A stretch of 64,000 nt of DNA from CAZRCZ01 sp964598765 (GTDB taxonomy: Bacteria; Sumerlaeota; Sumerlaeia; MVZB01; JAJFLK01). Shown piece after piece: positions 9,001-14,860 of this stretch. The DNA lies in contig CAZRCZ010000021.1 of NCBI GenBank assembly GCA_964598765.1, forward strand, positions 1-64,000. The letters run 5' to 3'. Below the pieces are notes generated by a model. It had not been told where the DNA came from. It worked only from the letters and a program-made list of their open reading frames with translations, and did no database searches. Made by a program: the position numbers and the translations under genes. How positions within the stretch are numbered: position 1 is the first letter of the stretch; each line of letters begins with the position of its first letter.

Positions 9001-11437
9001 TGGATGAGCGTGTCGTCGTCACGCTCGCCGTTCTTGTCGGTGAGGGCGTCGAAGATCGGGTCGCCGACGGAGTCGCCGTCCGAGTCTTGGTGGGCGTCAC
9101 CGTGGAAGTCGGCGTGGCCGTTCCTCCGCCCAAGGCGTCGCAATTGGGAAAAAGAGGGGTCAATTCGTCGCAAGGACCATTGGAAACGGCCGCGGGATCC
9201 ACGACCGCTGTAGGCGCGATCGAAACAATTCCATCGTCCGCCGTCAGGAAATTCGTCCCCGACGCGCTCGATCCGGTCGCCCAAACTTTCGCATTGGCTT
9301 GAACCGTCACGTTCCCTCGACACGATTGAAGCCAATTCATTCCTCCCTTGGCCACGCCGTTCACCGCCGCCGCCGAGGTCGTGACCGTGGGACTGTGATT
9401 GGTATCCGCGGTCACCGTGGGACTCTGAACGATGACGTCCCCCGTCGCGTCGAGAATCACCAGTCCCGAAGTGTTGTCTCCTTTGCCGTCGGCTTGAAAC
9501 GCCCGATCCTTGACCGTGATGCTCCCCCCCATCGAACGAACGTCAATCTCTCCCCCTCGCGACGTCGAGTTGTTAACGATGGTCGCCACCGCGCCGAAGT
9601 TGGTGTAATTCAGCGCCGATCCCAGCGCCGTCACGTTGCGCGAAACCGCGATGTTTCCTCCGGCTTGGATGTTCACGTTCCCCACGGCGGCGCTGTCGCG
9701 CGAAATTACCGCCAACCCGCTCGTCATGTCATACTTGGTCCCCATCAGCGTCCAATCGTTCAAGACCAGATTCCCCCCGTTGATCGCCACGTTGCCCGCC
9801 ATGGCCGCCACGTTGATCGTCGGCGGGGCGTTGTTGCCGATCGTGTGATTGGTTCGGTTCATGAGGAGTCCGTTAATCGTGATGTCCCCGCCGCCGCATT
9901 GCGCGACGTTGATCGCTCCGCTCCCCGGGTTTTCTCCCCACGTAAACACCCACGCCGAAGGCCCGAAGACGATCGGACCGCACTGGCTCTTGATCGTGAT
10001 GGCGCCGGAAATCGAGCCTTGCGTGTCGGGCAAACTTTGCTGGACGGATTGCGCGCCGCCGTTGATTGTCACCCCGCCGCTGAATTGCAGGGTGATGTCT
10101 CCGGCCTTGAGTCCGGAAGCCAAGGTTTCAATCACGCCGGCCAAATTGCGGTAGAGAGTATTCACGGTGCCCCGCGTTGCCGGTTCAATCACCAGCGTAC
10201 AGGTGGACCGAATCACGAGGTCCGGCGTCCCGTAATTGCCCGACGAATGGTATTGGGAGGGTTGATAAGCGGAACCGGACGGAACCGAAATCTTCCCCGT
10301 CGAAGAAACTCTCAACGGGCGATTCCCCATATCAATAATGATGGACTGTCCGTCGAACGTCGCATACGGCGACAGAACCCCCGCCGTTCCGGCCAAGTTC
10401 GCCGCGTCCAGATTGATCGCCGCATTGACCACGAGTTCCGTCCCTTGACAATTGGGGCAAGGTTGAGGCGTGTCCCCTTCCATCAACATCCCCAAGACGA
10501 CCACCGAATTGGGAATGTCCAAGACATCCCCGGTTCCTTGCGCCAAGGCATCCGCCAGAACTCCCATGCCCGTCACTTGCGCCAAGTTCGGGCCGGGATC
10601 CAAGACCGTCGCGCCAAGCGGCGTCTGGCCGCCGTCGTCCAGAGCGTTCATGTTGGCTTCGGCCGCCGCCGACACCCGCTCCCACCGCATTTGGCTCATG
10701 TCGTAGCTCGTCATCAGCGCTTCGCGTCCGGCTCGGGTGAGCGAATTCGAGCCGAATCCTTGGGACGGATTCACAAAGATGTCCACGTTCGCCCCGATTA
10801 GTTGGTTGGAGCGATACCACTCGGCTCCGTCGGTTTGAATCAGAACCCGAAAAGGGAGAGTCGCGGTCGAAGGAACGTCGTCTTGGCGGTGACTGATTGC
10901 AATCTTGAAAACTCCGCGCGTCGCGTCCAGAACCTGAACACCGTCGGGATTAGAGGAGAACAGCGTGTAGGCATAAGAGCCGGTGGTTTTGTCGTAAGGA
11001 GCGGGAAAATCCACCGACGCGTCCGCGCTGTGCTCAATGAACCAGAGCGCCGAATTCTTCATCGTTCCGGAACCAAAGAATATGTCTTCGATATTGAGGA
11101 CGGCGACCCAATGAAGCGGTAGCCCTCCAACCGTCTGCGAAACCGCAGAGGTGAAGCCGCCCCACCTTAAACCCGAAAGTCCGCGCAGAGGGGTTTCGGG
11201 GAACCCTACATTGTCAATGTTAAAAGAGAACGACCCGTCCAGTTTCAACATCGGATGGGATTGACCATCGGTGTTGTCGTTCACGCCCGTAGAACTGAAA
11301 ATTCCGTCGTTGTCGTCCAGCGTGATGTCCGAGGAGGACTCCCAAAATTCCTCGACTCTCACCCGCTGGGCAAATCCCGTTCCACCGTGCATCGCGACCG
11401 CGATGCCCAAGGCAAGCGCTATGACGAAACGGTTCAC
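1..11437 (-). CDS. Giant secreted multidomain protein (CHRD, sialidase-like, CARDB, FG-GAP, Ig-like), C-terminus beyond the window
   Basis: One frame stays open from a GTG at 11437 to the left edge, over 3800 codons. The N-terminus is a signal peptide (VNRFVIALALGIAVAM, likely cut after FAQ). Domains in order, with approximate residues: a repetitive region resembling a right-handed beta-helix (30-765); a Thr/Pro/Ser/Arg-rich linker (769-977); two CHRD domains ending in GEIRGQI (980-1206); a second linker (1223-1280); two sialidase-like propeller blocks with six Asp-box motifs each, such as STDGGQTW (1281-1725 and 1763-2216), split by a short PT linker; a CARDB domain (2235-2368); FG-GAP/VCBS repeats with DxDGDG loops such as DMDGDGIPEI (2395-2856); a second CARDB (2917-3030); then Ig-like repeats to the edge. 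This mix suggests a surface or extracellular adhesion or matrix protein. The sialidase-like blocks need not be enzymes. GTG is chosen because it begins the signal peptide; an AGGA lies 11 bases upstream. Confidence 0.88.
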   Translation of the reverse strand, partial: MNRFVIALALGIAVAMHGGTGFAQRVRVEEFWESSSDITLDDNDGIFSSTGVNDNTDGQSHPMLKLDGSFSFNIDNVGFPETPLRGLSGLRWGGFTSAVSQTVGGLPLHWVAVLNIEDIFFGSGTMKNSALWFIEHSADASVDFPAPYDKTTGSYAYTLFSSNPDGVQVLDATRGVFKIAISHRQDDVPSTATLPFRVLIQTDGAEWYRSNQLIGANVDIFVNPSQGFGSNSLTRAGREALMTSYDMSQMRWERVSAAAEANMNALDDGGQTPLGATVLDPGPNLAQVTGMGVLADALAQGTGDVLDIPNSVVVLGMLMEGDTPQPCPNCQGTELVVNAAINLDAANLAGTAGVLSPYATFDGQSIIIDMGNRPLRVSSTGKISVPSGSAYQPSQYHSSGNYGTPDLVIRSTCTLVIEPATRGTVNTLYRNLAGVIETLASGLKAGDITLQFSGGVTINGGAQSVQQSLPDTQGSISGAITIKSQCGPIVFGPSAWVFTWGENPGSGAINVAQCGGGDITINGLLMNRTNHTIGNNAPPTINVAAMAGNVAINGGNLVLNDWTLMGTKYDMTSGLAVISRDSAAVGNVNIQAGGNIAVSRNVTALGSALNYTNFGAVATIVNNSTSRGGEIDVRSMGGSITVKDRAFQADGKGDNTSGLVILDATGDVIVQSPTVTADTNHSPTVTTSAAAVNGVAKGGMNWLQSCRGNVTVQANAKVWATGSSASGTNFLTADDGIVSIAPTAVVDPAAVSNGPCDELTPLFPNCDALGGGTATPTSTVTPTKTRTATPSATRSSTPSPTRTASVTTTRSSTRTATPTATPSPTRSGTQSPTRTASGSPTRTASITPTSTRTATGSPTGTASLTATRSATASSTRTATGSPTRTASLTPTPTRSATPTPTRSSTASPTRTASQTPSSTRTATVTGTGTITPSPTRSATASATWTATPSATRSSTSSPTRTATSSATRTPTATPPPTGSTCLVLVAAIQARQEDAPSASTAVGTGLFLLDTVANTLTYDVEIPDLAGAETAAEIDGFASPGLESPLLDALALGGSKTGVWNYDESQEPGILAGLAYVNIRTSAYPDGEIRGQIVQPATLSATLSGTQVVPPSGSSATGSGLFLLDSVGNTLTYVVNYTGLGSSETGAGIYGFSAAGENAPQIFSLPAGPVKIGAVAVDAAQQTQILQGLAYVLISSSGNPNGEIRGQIQPAVPLTCATMPELGILPIRTATPSPTATPTVTVAFSTLTPTPTRTATPTATRTATRTTTRTPTATATATPSLQFNCPPAYLNLNATLDGFATDGAVSLATDGGVHWVAVWHSNVNPLVTGGPNLGGDYDIFVSRSSDSGRTWTFPAVLNSNAATDDSNASTGGDFTPQIATDGLGTWVTVWTSHNNSSDFDIYFSRSTDNGTTWSPVAALNTNGGTDSGGDFAPTISVNRNSGKWIVAWESNQNLSTAGGSTGGDFDIFYSASTDGGQTWTAPAPKVLNQTAFSDHLLGGGDHADISVQLANDGFGNWVAVWQSDSYYTGSVNGTDYDIMVSTSSDDGETWTFPKTLNTNAAGDTGDDTKPKIATDGAGHWLAVWQSNESFGTIGTDYNILCARSEDDGARWSDPVWINPNGWIDATDEVTPDLATDGVGNWCVVWVSNDLLGAHVSATNHVFWTHSIDDGKTWFPPAPVSVLAQGETGSLVEQLPRVSTDGLGHWVVAWDSSKILATPDGSDQDILFVNNTTVCASPTPTPTPSPTPTPTVTPTPSQGAPNFVCPPGILNTNATTDSGADEKVRLATDGMGNWVAVWHSNENLATANQQATLGYDYDILVARSNDNGTHWTAPARLNTTAVSDSPSPNASYDVSPSIATDGHGKWVCVWTTSNPFPPLDTGDYDIAFSVSSDKGASWSPPIPVNTNAQSYSPGNFNPQIVTNGNGVWIAAWESFDSLANALGTEGDILYSRYTSTDGGITWDWSGPKKLNQNANSDGGYDTQVRLANDGGNNWVAVWASTSNVGNAIGIDYDILAQYSSDGGQTWLPSTPIVLNSAAATDQAIDDLEPHIATDRHGHWIVVWTSLQPGNNSTQGDIYYSSSADNGHTWSAQAPLNAYFNSDLGLDGAPDIATDGNGSWAVVWHSTQSAYPPDQTLNPPIGRGLALPDYEILISRSTNDGGSWTAPFPLSSGAQDNSGDDLSPTIVADSYGHWVCAWDSQDSMGGLKGTDKDILFVSSAGPCPTPLPIPTPSLPPGVDLTISNIDRSQLVQTESPDHTPAMNLSGPLSAVVTNRGAGSVTTPFKVTFFEDRPTWNGTKSGADNVLAEGIINGLAAGTSTTLTIEIPSGKTLLFRDNVINAMADSDNVIAETDETNNVATTLKNCAGAGFSGPLDPKLKLQWKKDDTVLPDYAGVTMTPLVIDMDGDGIPEIVFTSFDAANFSYDGIIRIIRSKVRGDGSDPAQFQAVLSIADADKRVSNIGQLAAADLDGDGIPEIVGMRTDTDPKNRGFRIFKFMLIGGQLTFDRMIDSPTPSSVSKLHFNNWDAISIADMNGDGHPEIIIEDQVFDLSVPGSGQISAINARWVGGYGRGGMPLEQMHYYLDPHQTGIPNSYVSVVADVDLDGLPEIVTGNTVYKVTTKDGNGTISYTPDKTVLWSRDPQYLTDNGLSADQALTDGYVAVANIDPSDPQPEIVVVYNPNPDFILLLRLVADLYFWDSNGRIRVMSYDGKVKWEVPQSAAIDDGADTLTVIADGTGIGGPPVIADFDGDGIPDVGMANVGSFTAFHVVNRELRRMWAIGTNDVSSAETGCSAFDFNGDGRAEAIYRDEYWLRVMDGATGNLLAKFPSLSGTIIEYPVVADVDGDGHAEIVVPSQLGAGISVYGGMFDNWAAAPKIWNQYAYNITNINENGSVPAKADNNWDIYNNFRANAIPPNRSAISDLDLTASLVRVAQSAPPNFTITVRVGNAGALPSPTDPAPRVGFYLRDLKTGASGGLIYVGNSLLSKSLVTGDYEDVTTTMTATNAGDFEVVAIVNDLGNLPECRFDNNQASATKHLDLTDNQPPVIALQISPATINSGQTTLIRATITDNFGVNIRDPDRLPQLTINGVLVTDGVDLEVEPNASNPTVYLTKTFTSTAAGHPIIGVSAEDYSGNSAAASQTLTVNGAFDATAPTIADFSISTNPLELGGTASLHIRVTDTTPDIVSVRLYEGASDQRGAVLYPVPPASGGIQPFDQTITRLPKTAGDIAYRLAAIDASGNQAQATRTLTVRDTVPPDVKVFLNGAQLFNDGTADPFNYAPPPSLTLEVTCSDLAEITSATLQIELEGHVVGASSPIVGGHLVVPFTIGGIGDHVVHVAALDMSGNRADFRSTIPIKGDISPPVVTIGNSYASAPFAVAGCPGRYNVFGFPVHVQDDQALDSTTFYNVAISGNIFYPTVTQTEISTVPDDGLTGADHTFYAVPDNFNLPATATFFLVGFQAKDKAGNVSPLKIVQAYFDNNCGNPPGPFLSLFRDTPDPILTNNPVTFFFVTNQNPASVTATIRNMTTNEVFSPAINTTQNSIRFTPTEKADYEIVASVPTPNFVRASQIFTVHDPGDDLAPPMVSLTIDPPDNPTLGQNFGGNFTLTITAADNQSVQSLSLFDDGAPISLPHFNPGSAVLINVPLFQPCPGTRHFSVTAIDASGNSKSDSKTYTIYGSNPNSPTALSASLTAPIGIDDRPAIITKPTDVTGSVGGTCLKHWTLELWGPPDKDGNETFIKELASGSTPVSGSIQFDPTMLKNGPYTVVLTAEDFSGNSGNYKVAELPILVQGDMKVGPFGVSFVDLNVPVRGIPL
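8505..9129 (-). repeat. Pro/Thr/Ser/Arg-rich coding minisatellite (interdomain linker)
   Basis: About 209 codons of the giant protein consist of short degenerate units such as SPTRTAS, TPTPTRS and SSTRTAT. The DNA is correspondingly repetitive, with ACG, CCG, TCG and CGC triplets recurring. It joins the N-terminal helix-like domain to the CHRD pair. Two shorter linkers of the same type lie at about 7600-7770 and 6155-6240. Such linkers are usually extended and often glycosylated in secreted proteins. The regular Arg residues make this one basic, unlike the plain PT linker at 6155-6240. Confidence 0.85.
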
Positions 11438-11502
11438 TCGTAACCCGTTCCTTTCCCGATGAGGAGGATACCCTGATCCCGAATTAAGACTAACGAACTT
11501 GA

Positions 11503-11530
11503 AGGCTACACTAACCACCTGTCTTGTCAA
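11503..11530 (-). promoter_or_regulatory. Weak candidate sigma70 promoter for the giant secreted protein
   Basis: On the minus strand a perfect TTGACA (11530-11525) is followed after 16 bases by TAGCCT (11508-11503). The -10 element matches the consensus at only three or four positions, so only the -35 box is convincing. The GTG start lies about 65 bases downstream. Confidence 0.3.
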
Positions 11531-11698
11531 GAAAATCTTCTCTTTAGCACGACTTTTCAACTTTTATATTGCAATTGCGGCCCGCGCCGTCTCAAATTGG
11601 CGGTCTGGAAATGAGGAGATTGCTCGATGTTCGGGGATTCGGACAAGGTTTACGCCATGCCCCCAGCCTTTGGGATTGGGAAAAGCAGGTTGCCGAGG

Positions 11699-12808
11699 GT
11701 GATCAAAATTCATCGAATACTGGCGCGCGTGATCGCAAGTTGGGCCTTGTTGGCAGTCATGGCGATCCCCGGCGCATTCGCTCAAACGGCAAATTTCACG
11801 CTGGTCCCGGCAGGTTACGCCGTTGGTTCGATTCCTCTGCCGCGCGGATTTGGAGATGCCTTGGCCGCCGATCCCTCGAGCGACAACATCATCTACGCCG
11901 CCATCGGCGAATTTCAAAACTTGAGCCTTGCCCGGATTGATCTTTCTGTTGGCGCAGTTACGTCCATCGCCGACGGTCCCTTCACTTCCATCAGCGGCTT
12001 GGTCGTCCTCTCCGCCACGCAAATCCTGCTCATCGGCTCCGCTCCTTCTGTGACCGTCGCAACCGGCAGGACGATTCTGCTCTTGAGCGACTCCAACCCT
12101 CAGAACGGCAATTTCAACGATCCCGGCGAAATTCGCGAACTCATTCCTCCGATGCTTGCCACACCCAACTGGACCGGAAACAAAGTCCGAATCGCTCCAG
12201 TCGGGAACCCGTCCGCTATTCCCACCGGCTCCATCCTGATCCAAACCGCCGAGGGAAGCAAAAACTCCAAACTCTTGGTTCTGGAGAATCCCCTGACCGC
12301 TCCCGCATTCCACCCCGCCAACGCCCCCTACTTCACCGGATTCGATTACGGATTGGGATTCGATTTCGACAGCCACGGCCGAATCATGCTCGGCGCGGTG
12401 GACATATCCGGCGTGATCGGCGGCAAAATTACGGCCCTTGTCAACACCAACGGGAACGAAACCATTGATTCCGGAGAATCCAACAATCTGTTGACTGGCG
12501 GACCTTCTTTTTCCGATTTGACGACCGACTCCGTGGATAATCTGTATCTCTCCGTCACCGAAAATAACCCGCTGGGGGCGTTCGGCATTATTCAAACTTG
12601 CGCGATTCCGAGTAATCCCCTGACCGGAACCGTGACGCTCGTCTCGTTCGCCCGGACCGACGCCATGAGCATCAGCGCGTTGGCGTTCAACTCCAAAACC
12701 CGATCCTTCGCTCCCAACGCCGGTGCCGGCGGAGCGACGCTCGTCATCGGCGCCATCAAGAACGGAGTCTCCAGCGCCATGAATCTGCTAACCCTCAAGC
12801 CGCAATGA
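11699..12808 (+). CDS. Secreted protein of unknown function, propeller-like
   Basis: I do not recognise a named family. The frame is open from 11627, but GTG 11699 gives a clean signal peptide (hydrophobic stretch IASWALLAVMAIP, cleavage after AFAQ), so I prefer it; an ATG at 11657 is the alternative. The mature part, about 340 residues, has recurring blade-like segments ending in small hydrophobic strands, for example NIIYAAIGEF, NLYLSVTEN and GATLVIGAIK. It also has a segment NGNETIDSGESNN that resembles a calcium-binding loop. This suggests a beta-propeller of the NHL or SMP-30 type. It is divergent from the giant secreted protein and separated from it by about 260 bases, so the two may share regulation. 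Confidence 0.7.
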   Translation: MIKIHRILARVIASWALLAVMAIPGAFAQTANFTLVPAGYAVGSIPLPRGFGDALAADPSSDNIIYAAIGEFQNLSLARIDLSVGAVTSIADGPFTSISGLVVLSATQILLIGSAPSVTVATGRTILLLSDSNPQNGNFNDPGEIRELIPPMLATPNWTGNKVRIAPVGNPSAIPTGSILIQTAEGSKNSKLLVLENPLTAPAFHPANAPYFTGFDYGLGFDFDSHGRIMLGAVDISGVIGGKITALVNTNGNETIDSGESNNLLTGGPSFSDLTTDSVDNLYLSVTENNPLGAFGIIQTCAIPSNPLTGTVTLVSFARTDAMSISALAFNSKTRSFAPNAGAGGATLVIGAIKNGVSSAMNLLTLKPQ

Positions 12809-13258
12809 GGACCATGTGCGCCCGTCTCCCGCGCCGGTCAGCGTGACCTTTCTTGAAAACGCACATGGAGATTGGGTACTGCGAGATCACAACGTCGGAA
12901 GTCGAGAAGAAAGATCGAATCGGAGAGAGCGGCGCATGAATCTTTCGTTCAAGGCTTGGCGGGTGCTCAAAAGCGCGATTGAATCGGCGACTCAGTTGGC
13001 TGAAGACGTGATGATATTCGTCGCGGCTCAATTTCGGAACTGAACCGGGTCAACCTTGGAAATTCTCGCCTCTTGGAGCCATTTGGCTCTCCATCGCCAA
13101 AAGCGCAAAATGAAGAACCGTCCCAAACCGCGAACGTCCACGCACTGGCGGATATCACCGCTACTTTCAGATTCCAAGAAATGGCTTGACCTGCATGGGT
13201 TGGAAGTGGACGCTCGAACGCTTCCGATCCCGATCTTGCACTGAAGGAGCCGACATTC
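12809..13258 (+). other. Intergenic stretch without a convincing gene
   Basis: These 450 bases contain short open frames on both strands, but none has a recognisable domain or a well-placed ribosome binding site. The last 20 bases carry the AAGGAG that serves the next gene at 13259. I see no strong hairpin or tandem repeat. Confidence 0.6.
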
Positions 13259-14272
13259 ATGCCAGAAACTGATTTCATCCCGCCCGAATTTTCGAAGCGG
13301 AATCGCATCCAAAGTCGGTTTGCAAGAGCAGGCGTTTGTCTTGCGCTGACGCCGTTCATGGGTTGGTGCGTCTTGGCGCTTTGGTTCGATGGTCCGGCGA
13401 ACCGCGCGGTCGCGGGAATTCTGGTTGCGATTTTTGCCGCGGCGGTTATGGCGCTCCTTTGGCGGGTGAGACCGTTCGGCCGGTGCGTCGCGTCGCTTGC
13501 GGGAGTCATTGTCGCCGTGATGGTCTGGTGGTTTTTGATTCCGCCGAGCAACGATCGCGATTGGCAACCGGAGGTCGCCCAGTTGCCCTCGGCGGAATTC
13601 GAGGGCAATCGGGTCACGATCCATAACATCCGCAATTTCGAATACCGAAGCGCGACCGATTTCACCGAACAATGGGAAACCCGGACCTACGATCTGGACC
13701 AAATCCGGGGATTCGACATGTTCCTTTCGTATTGGGGACCGAAGCTGATCGCGCACACCATCGCCAGCTGGGAGTTCGCCGACGGGCGTCATCTGGCGAT
13801 TTCCATCGAGACGCGCAAGGAAAAAGGGGAAGAGTATTCCGCCCTGCGCGGATTCTTCCGGCAATTCGAGCTTTATTACGTCGTCGCGGACGAGCGGGAC
13901 GTGATCGGTCTTCGCGCCGCGCAACGCGGCGAGAATGTTTTTCTCTATCGCATCCGGAACGCGCCCCAAAACGGCAGGGCGCTTCTCGTCGGATATTTGC
14001 AGGAGGTCAACCGGCTGGCGAAGAAACCGAAGTGGTATAACGCGCTGACGAGCAACTGCACGACGACGATCCGCCATCACGTTCAGGAGATCGGCTCGGC
14101 GAATCGCTGGCATTGGAAACTTCTCGTCAACGGGCGGCTGGACGAACTTGGCTACGAGCGCGGCTCCATTGACACGAGCTCGCCTTTTGAAGAAATCCGC
14201 CGGCGAAGCGAAGTCACGGAGAAGGCCAAGGCCGCGATGGCCGATCCCAATTTTTCGACTGGCTCTACTTGA
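13259..14272 (+). CDS. DUF4105 (Lnb N-terminal periplasmic domain-like) membrane protein
   Basis: The 337-residue protein has three predicted membrane helices near residues 24-43, 49-68 and 77-95, then a large soluble part. The region around SNCTTTIRHHV, with Cys267 followed by a run of Thr, matches the conserved core of DUF4105, a family of periplasmic or membrane proteins thought to be thiol-protease-like. The function is unknown. AAGGAG precedes the ATG at a normal distance. The last codons overlap the beta-barrel-like frame that follows. A single-base shift at the run of five T at 14251-14255 would fuse the two into one protein reading ...ADPNFFDWLYLKLSG, so this gene may be truncated by a frameshift or sequencing error. 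Confidence 0.75.
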   Translation: MPETDFIPPEFSKRNRIQSRFARAGVCLALTPFMGWCVLALWFDGPANRAVAGILVAIFAAAVMALLWRVRPFGRCVASLAGVIVAVMVWWFLIPPSNDRDWQPEVAQLPSAEFEGNRVTIHNIRNFEYRSATDFTEQWETRTYDLDQIRGFDMFLSYWGPKLIAHTIASWEFADGRHLAISIETRKEKGEEYSALRGFFRQFELYYVVADERDVIGLRAAQRGENVFLYRIRNAPQNGRALLVGYLQEVNRLAKKPKWYNALTSNCTTTIRHHVQEIGSANRWHWKLLVNGRLDELGYERGSIDTSSPFEEIRRRSEVTEKAKAAMADPNFSTGST

Positions 14273-14859
14273 AATTGTCCGGCGACTTTTCAGGCTCGGC
14301 GAAGTTGCCTCCTTTGATCTCGATCGGACCCGGGCTCTCGGCCAGCGCGACGGGCGATTTTCAAAGCATCACCTCCATTCTGGAAGTTGGCGCGGGATAC
14401 CGGTTTCTCGACATCCCTTGGGGCGATCCGGAAAAACACAAAAGGATCTCCATGGACGTGATCGCCGGGGCGCGCTATTGGCATCTGGATACCTCATTTC
14501 ACCTGAACGTCACGGTGGGACCGATTTCCAAGCGATTCACCGCCGACGCGACCAAGGATTGGGTTGACCCGTTCATCGGCCTTCGCTCGCAGATTGACCT
14601 CTTGGAAAATCTTTTCTTCTACATCCGTGGGGACGTCGGCGGGTTCGACGTGGGTTCCGAACTGACTTGGAAGGCGGAGGCCGGTCTCTGCTACAACGTG
14701 ACGCCCCGGGCCTCGATGTTTTTGGGCTGGAAGGTTCTCGACGTGGATTACAAGGATGGGGGCTTTGAATACGCCATCCGCCAGAGCGGTCCTCTCTTGG
14801 GCTTCGGTTATACCTTCGGCGGTCCGTCGCAGACGAAGTCCGAAAAGAGCGGAGCGTAA
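14269..14859 (+). CDS. Beta-barrel-like outer-membrane protein, probably continuous with the preceding DUF4105 gene
   Basis: The 196 residues alternate in the manner of a small outer-membrane barrel (SITSILEVGAGYRFLDIPW, VIAGARYWHLDTSF, ASMFLGWKVLDV) and end with GPLLGFGYTFGG, although the very end is a charged SEKSGA tail. The first possible start is TTG 14269, which overlaps the upstream stop as TTGA. From there the protein has no signal peptide, which is odd for an exported barrel. The same frame is open upstream to 14191 and reads FFDWLYLKLSG across the overlap, which looks like real protein. I infer that either translation is coupled or the two frames are one gene split by a -1 shift. 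DUF4105 proteins with a C-terminal barrel are known. Confidence 0.6.
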   Translation: MKLSGDFSGSAKLPPLISIGPGLSASATGDFQSITSILEVGAGYRFLDIPWGDPEKHKRISMDVIAGARYWHLDTSFHLNVTVGPISKRFTADATKDWVDPFIGLRSQIDLLENLFFYIRGDVGGFDVGSELTWKAEAGLCYNVTPRASMFLGWKVLDVDYKDGGFEYAIRQSGPLLGFGYTFGGPSQTKSEKSGA

Positions 14860-14860
14860 A

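Noticed and set aside
8475..10801. Plus-strand open frames of 275 and 500 codons
   Set aside because: They lie opposite the PT-rich linker and N-terminal region of the giant protein; the Val/Arg repeats are the complement of Thr/Ala/Pro codons.
11564..12595. Minus-strand open frame of 343 codons
   Set aside because: Antisense to the secreted protein at 11699-12808, which has a signal peptide and beta-strand pattern.
12795..13244. Several short open frames in the gap before the DUF4105 gene
   Set aside because: No family likeness, no clear ribosome binding site, overlapping each other on both strands.
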